This document shows positions 59,633-64,000 of a DNA stretch of 64,000 nucleotides, piece by piece (within the stretch, counting starts at the first letter, position 1; each line of letters begins with the position of its first letter). A program made the translations under genes and the position numbers. The notes beneath the pieces were generated by a model. The model was given only the letters and a program-made list of their open reading frames with translations, had not been told where the DNA came from and ran no database searches. The stretch is from Mesobacillus campisalis. GTDB taxonomy: Bacteria > Bacillota > Bacilli > Bacillales > Cytobacillaceae. The stretch is from assembly GCF_000986785.1 (NCBI RefSeq), contig NZ_LAYY01000005.1:1-64000 (forward strand). The letters run 5' to 3'.

Positions 59633-62527
59633 CGCGAGCCGAACCAGGTTTTCCAGTTCGTCGGTGGTGAGTTCGGTGATCCAGTTGTCGCTTTGGATGA
59701 TTTGGTCGTTCAGGGTTTGCTTTTTCTCGAGCATGGCGTCGATTTTTTCTTCGAGCGTCCCGGTGGTGATGAGCTTGTGCACGTGCACGAAGCGGCTCTG
59801 GCCAATCCTGTACGCGCGGTCGGTGGCCTGGTTTTCAACGGCCGGGTTCCACCAGCGGTCATAATGGATGACATGGTTCGCCGCGGTCAGGTTCAGCCCG
59901 GTGCCGCCAGCTTTCAGCGACAGCAGGAAGAACGGGAACTCGCGGTTCTGGAACTGCTCAATCAGCTGATCGCGCTTCGCCTTCGGCAGGCCGCCATGCA
60001 GGAACGGCACTTCGACGCCAAATTCCCGCTTCAAAACAGAGCGGATCATTTCGCCCATGCCGATGTACTGTGTGAAAATCAGGCAGCTTTCGTCCTGATC
60101 GCGCACCGCCTCGACAAGCGAAAGCAGCTTTTCCATCTTCGCCGAGCGGTCAACAAGCCGCTCCGGCTGCTCTTCTTTTAAATACAATGCAGGGTGGTTG
60201 CACAGCTGCTTCAGACGGCCAAGCATCTGCAGGATCAGCCCCTTGCGCTCAAACCCTGACAGCTTTTCAATCTCGCCGAACGTATCCTTGACAAGCTGTT
60301 CATAAAGCGACGCCTGCTCGGCGGTCAATGGGCAGTATTCCTTTTGCTCGACCTTGTCCGGCAGGTTCAGCGCCACGTCTTCGTCTTTCTTCGTGCGCCG
60401 CAGCAGGAACGGCTTGATCAGCGCCTGCAGCTGGGCAATCTTCTGTTTCTCGCCGTCCTTTTCAATCGGCAGGATGAACTGCTTCTGGAAGCTGCCGGCA
60501 GTGCCAAGATAGCCGCGGTTGGTAAAATCAAAAATCGACCACAGCTCGGACAGGCGGTTTTCCATCGGCGTCCCGGTGAGGGCGATATGATGGCGGCCCT
60601 TCAGCTTCCGCACCGCCCGGGACTGTTTCGTGTCAGCATTCTTGATGTTCTGCGCTTCATCGATCGCCACCGCACTCCACTCGATTGCCTCGAGCTCCTC
60701 AAAATCAAGATGAGTCAGCCCGTAGGAAGTCAGGACAATGTCCGCTTCCTGTGCCGCCTCCCCAAGCGCCTCGCCCTTCAGGCGGTGCGGCCCGTAATGC
60801 AGCAGCACCTCCGTGCCCGGTGCAAAGCGCTCGATTTCCTTCTGCCAGTTGCCGAGCACCGAAGTCGGACAGATAATCAGCGCCGGCCCGGCATCAGGCT
60901 CCTGATCTTTTACCGACAGCAGGTAGGAGATCAGCTGAATCGTCTTTCCAAGTCCCATATCATCGGCAAGCACAGCGCCAAAGCCGTATTTCCGCAAAAA
61001 GAGCAGCCAATTCATGCCAAGCTTCTGGTACGGCCGCAGCTCGCCATTCAAACCGGCAGGCACAGGGGAGTCGGGAATCTCTTTCGTTTCCGACAGCTGC
61101 TTCATCATTTGCTTCCAATGGCGGTTCAGCTCAATCTGGATTTTCGCAAACGCCCGCGGATCCTGGAGTTCTTCCGACGGTTCCTCGCCTTCCTCGGCCA
61201 GCTCCTGCTGCAGCAGGTCGCGGATGTGCAGGCCTTCCTTGTCGGCCTTCTTCATCAGGTCCTGGATCTGGCGGATGAAGCCGTGGTCCAGCTTGATCCA
61301 GCGGCCCTTCAGGTACACAAGCCGGCGCTTTTCATTCACGAGACGCTGGAACTCATCCTCGGTCAGGTCAACGCCATTCATCGAGAAGCGCCAGTCATAG
61401 TCAAGCAGGGCGTTCAGGCCGACAAACGAACGGCGATAGCTGCCCTGGCCTTTCAGGCGCGCCTTCACCTTGAGGTTCGCATTCTTGATTGCTTCCCACC
61501 ATGATGGCAGGAGAATCTCAATGCCCAAGGCAATCAGCGTTTCGCTCATCTCGGTTAAAAACAGCCATGCCTCTTCTTCAGAGAGGTGGGTTTTCAGGCG
61601 GCCGTCCTCCGCCAGCGCCGGGAATATTCCCGCCAGCCGGCTTTCCTCATCCTCAATTCGCTCCGAGAATGGGTCCCAGTCAGCAGGGAAGGAGCCATAG
61701 TCCCGAGCATCAATCGCCATCCCATTATTGCCGCGCAGAAACAGGCTGAGGTTCCAGCTGCCATCCTCCTCAAGCGGCTCTTCCAGCCGCATCCCGATCC
61801 GGAACGGCGCGGGATTTTCCTTAATTCCGATCCACTCCAGCCAGCGCATCTCGTCAAAATAGGCCGCCAGCTGTGCGCCGGAAAGCTGGTTGTTGCGCAG
61901 CAGCTCCAGCTTCTCGCCAAGCAGGTGCTTCAGGCCTTCGTTTTCATTAAAATAAGCTTCCAGCGCATGGTGGAACAGGTGGGCAACGAAGGTTCTCACA
62001 TGGTACGCTTTTCCGTTCTGTGTGAGGGTTTCGTCCCAAAAGCTCTGTCCAAATTCGCTCTGGACGTTCTCGGGCAGCGACCAGCGGAAGGCGGATGAGG
62101 CGGGGGCGTCTCCGCTCGCTACGGCCAGAGCTCCAACCCCGGTCTCTTCCATTCCTCCATCTGCACCGCCAGCCAGCGCCGCAAAATCCGGGTGCCAGTC
62201 CTTGGCGAGCACGCTGTCGTGAATCGCATGGGCGCACGAGAGGCAGAGGTCCGAGAGCTCATCCCAATCCCAATGGACAATCCGGTTGAACCCTTCCTCC
62301 GCAAACAGCGTCACAAGCTGCCAGCTGCCGATCACCACGCCCTCGATGCCGTCTTGCTTGCCAGTCTCCAGCATCGTGCCGTAGTAGCTTTCTTTATGTC
62401 GGTTAAAAAGAAGATGCTTCCACTCCGAAAGCGGCAGCGAATTTTCATAGGTGTCTTCGGCATGCAAAAAGAACATGCCATCATCCAGCGGCTTCATCCG
62501 AACCAGTATTTGTTTCATTCGCAGCAT
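59630..62527 (-). CDS. ywqA: SNF2-family DNA helicase/translocase (YwqA-like)
   Basis: A 965-residue ATP-dependent DNA translocase. The N-terminal third is the bacterial SNF2 accessory region (LRMEEPLEEDGSWNLSLFLRG). The motor follows: AVLADDMGLGKTIQLISYLL (Walker A), AIDEAQNIKN (DEAQ box), ALTGTPMENRLSELWSIFDF, and the C-terminal helicase FLLSLKAGGTGLNLTAANHVIHYDRWWNPAVE with ATDRAYRIGQ. ATG 62527 has AAAGGAG at seven bases. In B. subtilis ywqA is accompanied by ywqB, as here. Probably DNA repair or remodelling. Confidence 0.93.
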   Translation of the reverse strand: MLRMKQILVRMKPLDDGMFFLHAEDTYENSLPLSEWKHLLFNRHKESYYGTMLETGKQDGIEGVVIGSWQLVTLFAEEGFNRIVHWDWDELSDLCLSCAHAIHDSVLAKDWHPDFAALAGGADGGMEETGVGALAVASGDAPASSAFRWSLPENVQSEFGQSFWDETLTQNGKAYHVRTFVAHLFHHALEAYFNENEGLKHLLGEKLELLRNNQLSGAQLAAYFDEMRWLEWIGIKENPAPFRIGMRLEEPLEEDGSWNLSLFLRGNNGMAIDARDYGSFPADWDPFSERIEDEESRLAGIFPALAEDGRLKTHLSEEEAWLFLTEMSETLIALGIEILLPSWWEAIKNANLKVKARLKGQGSYRRSFVGLNALLDYDWRFSMNGVDLTEDEFQRLVNEKRRLVYLKGRWIKLDHGFIRQIQDLMKKADKEGLHIRDLLQQELAEEGEEPSEELQDPRAFAKIQIELNRHWKQMMKQLSETKEIPDSPVPAGLNGELRPYQKLGMNWLLFLRKYGFGAVLADDMGLGKTIQLISYLLSVKDQEPDAGPALIICPTSVLGNWQKEIERFAPGTEVLLHYGPHRLKGEALGEAAQEADIVLTSYGLTHLDFEELEAIEWSAVAIDEAQNIKNADTKQSRAVRKLKGRHHIALTGTPMENRLSELWSIFDFTNRGYLGTAGSFQKQFILPIEKDGEKQKIAQLQALIKPFLLRRTKKDEDVALNLPDKVEQKEYCPLTAEQASLYEQLVKDTFGEIEKLSGFERKGLILQMLGRLKQLCNHPALYLKEEQPERLVDRSAKMEKLLSLVEAVRDQDESCLIFTQYIGMGEMIRSVLKREFGVEVPFLHGGLPKAKRDQLIEQFQNREFPFFLLSLKAGGTGLNLTAANHVIHYDRWWNPAVENQATDRAYRIGQSRFVHVHKLITTGTLEEKIDAMLEKKQTLNDQIIQSDNWITELTTDELENLVRLA

Positions 62528-62530
62528 CAC

Positions 62531-62902
62531 GCCGCTCCTTTCATGCGCAGGTGCGGAGGCACCGTGCGGGGTTTCGTTCGTATTAAAAATTGGTGTCCAA
62601 CACCCTAGCGTAGGTCAATCTCAGAAGTGTGGACACAAATTGGACACAGGTTTTTCAATAAAACTGATTTATTGATGCAATAACTAAAATAATTGATGCA
62701 ATAACTACATTAATTGAAGCAATAACCGAAAAAATTGATGCAATACCTTCATTGGAGGGAACTAAACCCGTCATGATCATGCATCCAAGCCAAAATTTTA
62801 AGATGAACACCCATTTTTGATGGTGCCATCCTATAATTTGTGTAAAATGAGTCCGCTTTTTCATAAAATGCAGGCGCACACGGGAAAATTCAACCGTCCC
62901 AG
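62531..62902. other. Gap between the SNF2 and SWIM genes
   Basis: 372 bases with no supported gene. It holds a short repeat of GTGTCCAA/GTGGACACAAATTGGACAC around 62590-62647 and the 21-bp array D. A 74-codon minus-strand frame here is a by-product of that array. Confidence 0.6.
62669..62750. repeat. 21-bp tandem array D (ATTGATGCAATAAC)
   Basis: Four copies of ATTGATGCAATAAC (third ATTGAAGCAATAAC, fourth ATTGATGCAATACC) start at 62671, 62692, 62713 and 62734, an exact 21-bp period. Confidence 0.8.
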
Positions 62903-64000
62903 CTACTCCTTCTCCACTATCAGCTTCCCACGCTCACACTCAGCATGGAACGCGCGCAGCCTTTTGTTCTTCTCGAGCAGCTTGTCAAAATAAACCTCCC
63001 ACTCGGGGGTGCGCTTCAGCTTTTTATAGGCAGCGCGCAGTTTTTTCAGCAAGCGGACCGCCTGCTTGTAGGCGCTGCGGTTCTTCTGGAGAATCAGCCC
63101 GTCGGCGGCCTGGTGCAGCAGCGGCAGCAAGACCTCGGGGGCTTCCTTCTGCAGCACCTTCACTCTGTCATTCGGCACGGTGAAATATTCAAAGCTTGTA
63201 TACGTGAATAGCTCGCCCCATTTTTCATACGAGCCTTTCTCGAATAAAAAGTCTTCGTACTCGATATAGCTGAAGGGGAGGGAAGCGTTCAAGAGCTTCT
63301 CGTACAATTCCTCGCGGCCGCCGTTCCGGAAAAACGGCGCGGCGGTGCGCAGCGCAAGCCGCGTAAAGTCGCGCGCCTGCTGGTGGTTCTGCATCGAAGC
63401 AAGCGCCGGACGCATCTGCCCGGCCATGTATTCGATATAGGCCCCAAGCCGGGCGTTGTCGCCCTGGCGCCCCAGATCCTCAAGCCAGTAAAACAGAAAT
63501 GACAGAGGCGTGTCGTTCAGCTTTTTCAGGAAATCAAACAACTCCCGGTCGCGCCTCGCCAAATAATAATGATGCGCCAGCGCAACGTTCTCGGCCATCG
63601 TCCGTTTGCCTTCGCCGAAAGCCTCCAGCCGCTCGCGTTCTTCCTCCCGCCAGCTGTTCTGCTTGAACAGCCCCGACCAGAGCATCCGGTACAAATTGGC
63701 CCGCTCATATTCAAACAGGTCGGCCGTATCAATCAGCCCCGCCGACTCGTCCTTCAGTGCTTCGATATATTCGTCAAAATCAAACGGCAGCGAGTTGACA
63801 GACAGAGAATGGATGCCATCATCAATCTCATCCTCAAGGCTGTCGAACAGATAGCGGTAATAGCGGTTCACCGTCGAGCTGTTATGCTCCAGCTCCCCGG
63901 TCAGGGCCGCCAGCTGCTTGAATCCGTAAATCCGGCCGATCAGCTCATAAAGCGTCCGCCATTCAGGGCTTGAGGGCGCTCCTGCCCGGACGCCGCGCAA
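62903..64000 (-). CDS. ywqB: SWIM zinc-finger protein, C-terminal part (YwqB-like), cut by window edge
   Basis: The frame runs from the window edge to its stop at 62903, giving the last 365 residues of a larger protein. The visible part is helical and Arg/Leu-rich, with repeat-like blocks (LAHHYYLARRDRELFDFLKKL, ARDFTRLALRTAAPFF, LLKKLRAAYKKLKRTPEWEVYFDKL) and the end RLRAFHAECERGKLIVEKE, which is the usual end of SWIM zinc-finger proteins paired with SNF2 helicases. The zinc-finger itself would be upstream, outside the window. Identification rests mainly on the neighbour ywqA. Confidence 0.7.
   Translation of the reverse strand: MRGVRAGAPSSPEWRTLYELIGRIYGFKQLAALTGELEHNSSTVNRYYRYLFDSLEDEIDDGIHSLSVNSLPFDFDEYIEALKDESAGLIDTADLFEYERANLYRMLWSGLFKQNSWREEERERLEAFGEGKRTMAENVALAHHYYLARRDRELFDFLKKLNDTPLSFLFYWLEDLGRQGDNARLGAYIEYMAGQMRPALASMQNHQQARDFTRLALRTAAPFFRNGGREELYEKLLNASLPFSYIEYEDFLFEKGSYEKWGELFTYTSFEYFTVPNDRVKVLQKEAPEVLLPLLHQAADGLILQKNRSAYKQAVRLLKKLRAAYKKLKRTPEWEVYFDKLLEKNKRLRAFHAECERGKLIVEKE

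Noticed and set aside
62655-62879. 74-codon minus-strand frame ending in INVVIASIILVIASIN-type repeats
   Set aside because: Created by array D with 21-bp period; no ribosome site or family.
1-64000. tRNA or rRNA genes
   Set aside because: No cloverleaf-like sequence with TTCGANTC-type T loops or rRNA core motifs was noticed in the gaps.

Overview
The window reads as chromosome of an endospore-forming member of the Bacillaceae. The evidence is spoIIID, a YjcZ-type sporulation peptide, mbl, epuA, fabZ, ywpF and ssbB in the order familiar from the Bacillus ywp region, strong AGGAGG ribosome sites, Gram-positive lipoproteins, a lipoteichoic acid synthase and a PBP3-type penicillin-binding protein. 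The genus cannot be fixed from sequence alone.

Layout. 1-800 is the 3' end of an IS3/IS150-type insertion sequence. 1012-3009 is a pbpC-like transpeptidase. 3173-10118 holds a carbohydrate ABC transporter (two permeases and a binding protein, no ATPase), divergent from a YesM/YesN two-component system. 10472-13498 is an RND pump. 13868-19337 is a five-gene glycoside operon: ThuA-like protein, two Gfo/Idh/MocA dehydrogenases, a TIM-barrel isomerase and a GH13 alpha-glucosidase. The transporter and this operon carry the same 20-bp promoter element at the same distance from the same -10 sequence, so they probably form one regulon. 19723-23876 is a YwcB/YwcA-type solute:cation symporter operon with a CBS/DUF294 sensor. 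23943-26036 is a Tat-exported PhoX phosphatase with TatA, behind Pho-box-like repeats. 26193 encodes a DnaQ-like exonuclease and 27229 encodes SpoIIID.

The centre of interest is 28083-46451, about 18.4 kb of co-directional genes lying between spoIIID and mbl, which are neighbours in B. subtilis. It is a non-canonical type VII secretion (T7SS/ESX) locus: an EssC/YukBA ATPase with an intact FHA domain, a YukD/EsaB ubiquitin-like protein, two WXG100 proteins, and a lipase with a C-terminal helical domain preceded by a lipoprotein (possible effector and immunity pair). With these sits a complete Ser/Thr phospho-signalling set: PP2C phosphatase, a membrane Ser/Thr kinase with a large extracytoplasmic helical domain, an FHA protein with TTVLG motifs, a membrane protein carrying about 13 ET(T/A/V)LL-type motifs, and a 1608-residue Ig-repeat surface protein. 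No gene resembling EssA, EssB/YukC or EsaA/YueB is seen. The kinase has the cytoplasmic kinase fold - TM - helical layout of EssB, but with intact catalytic motifs.

The right side (47003-64000) returns to the conserved region: mbl, epuA, fabZ, an MMPL transporter with an OmpR-type two-component system, a small four-helix membrane protein, LtaS-like synthase, a D/N-rich lipoprotein, ywpF, ssbB, an acetyltransferase, a PAS-STAS protein, a YjcZ peptide, a SNF2 helicase (YwqA-like) and the end of a SWIM-type protein (YwqB-like) cut by the window edge.

Intergenic DNA is unusually rich in repeats: REP-like GTGCCTGACCC units in seven places, two copies of a long structured repeat, and four tandem arrays with a period of about 21 bp, each with its own consensus.
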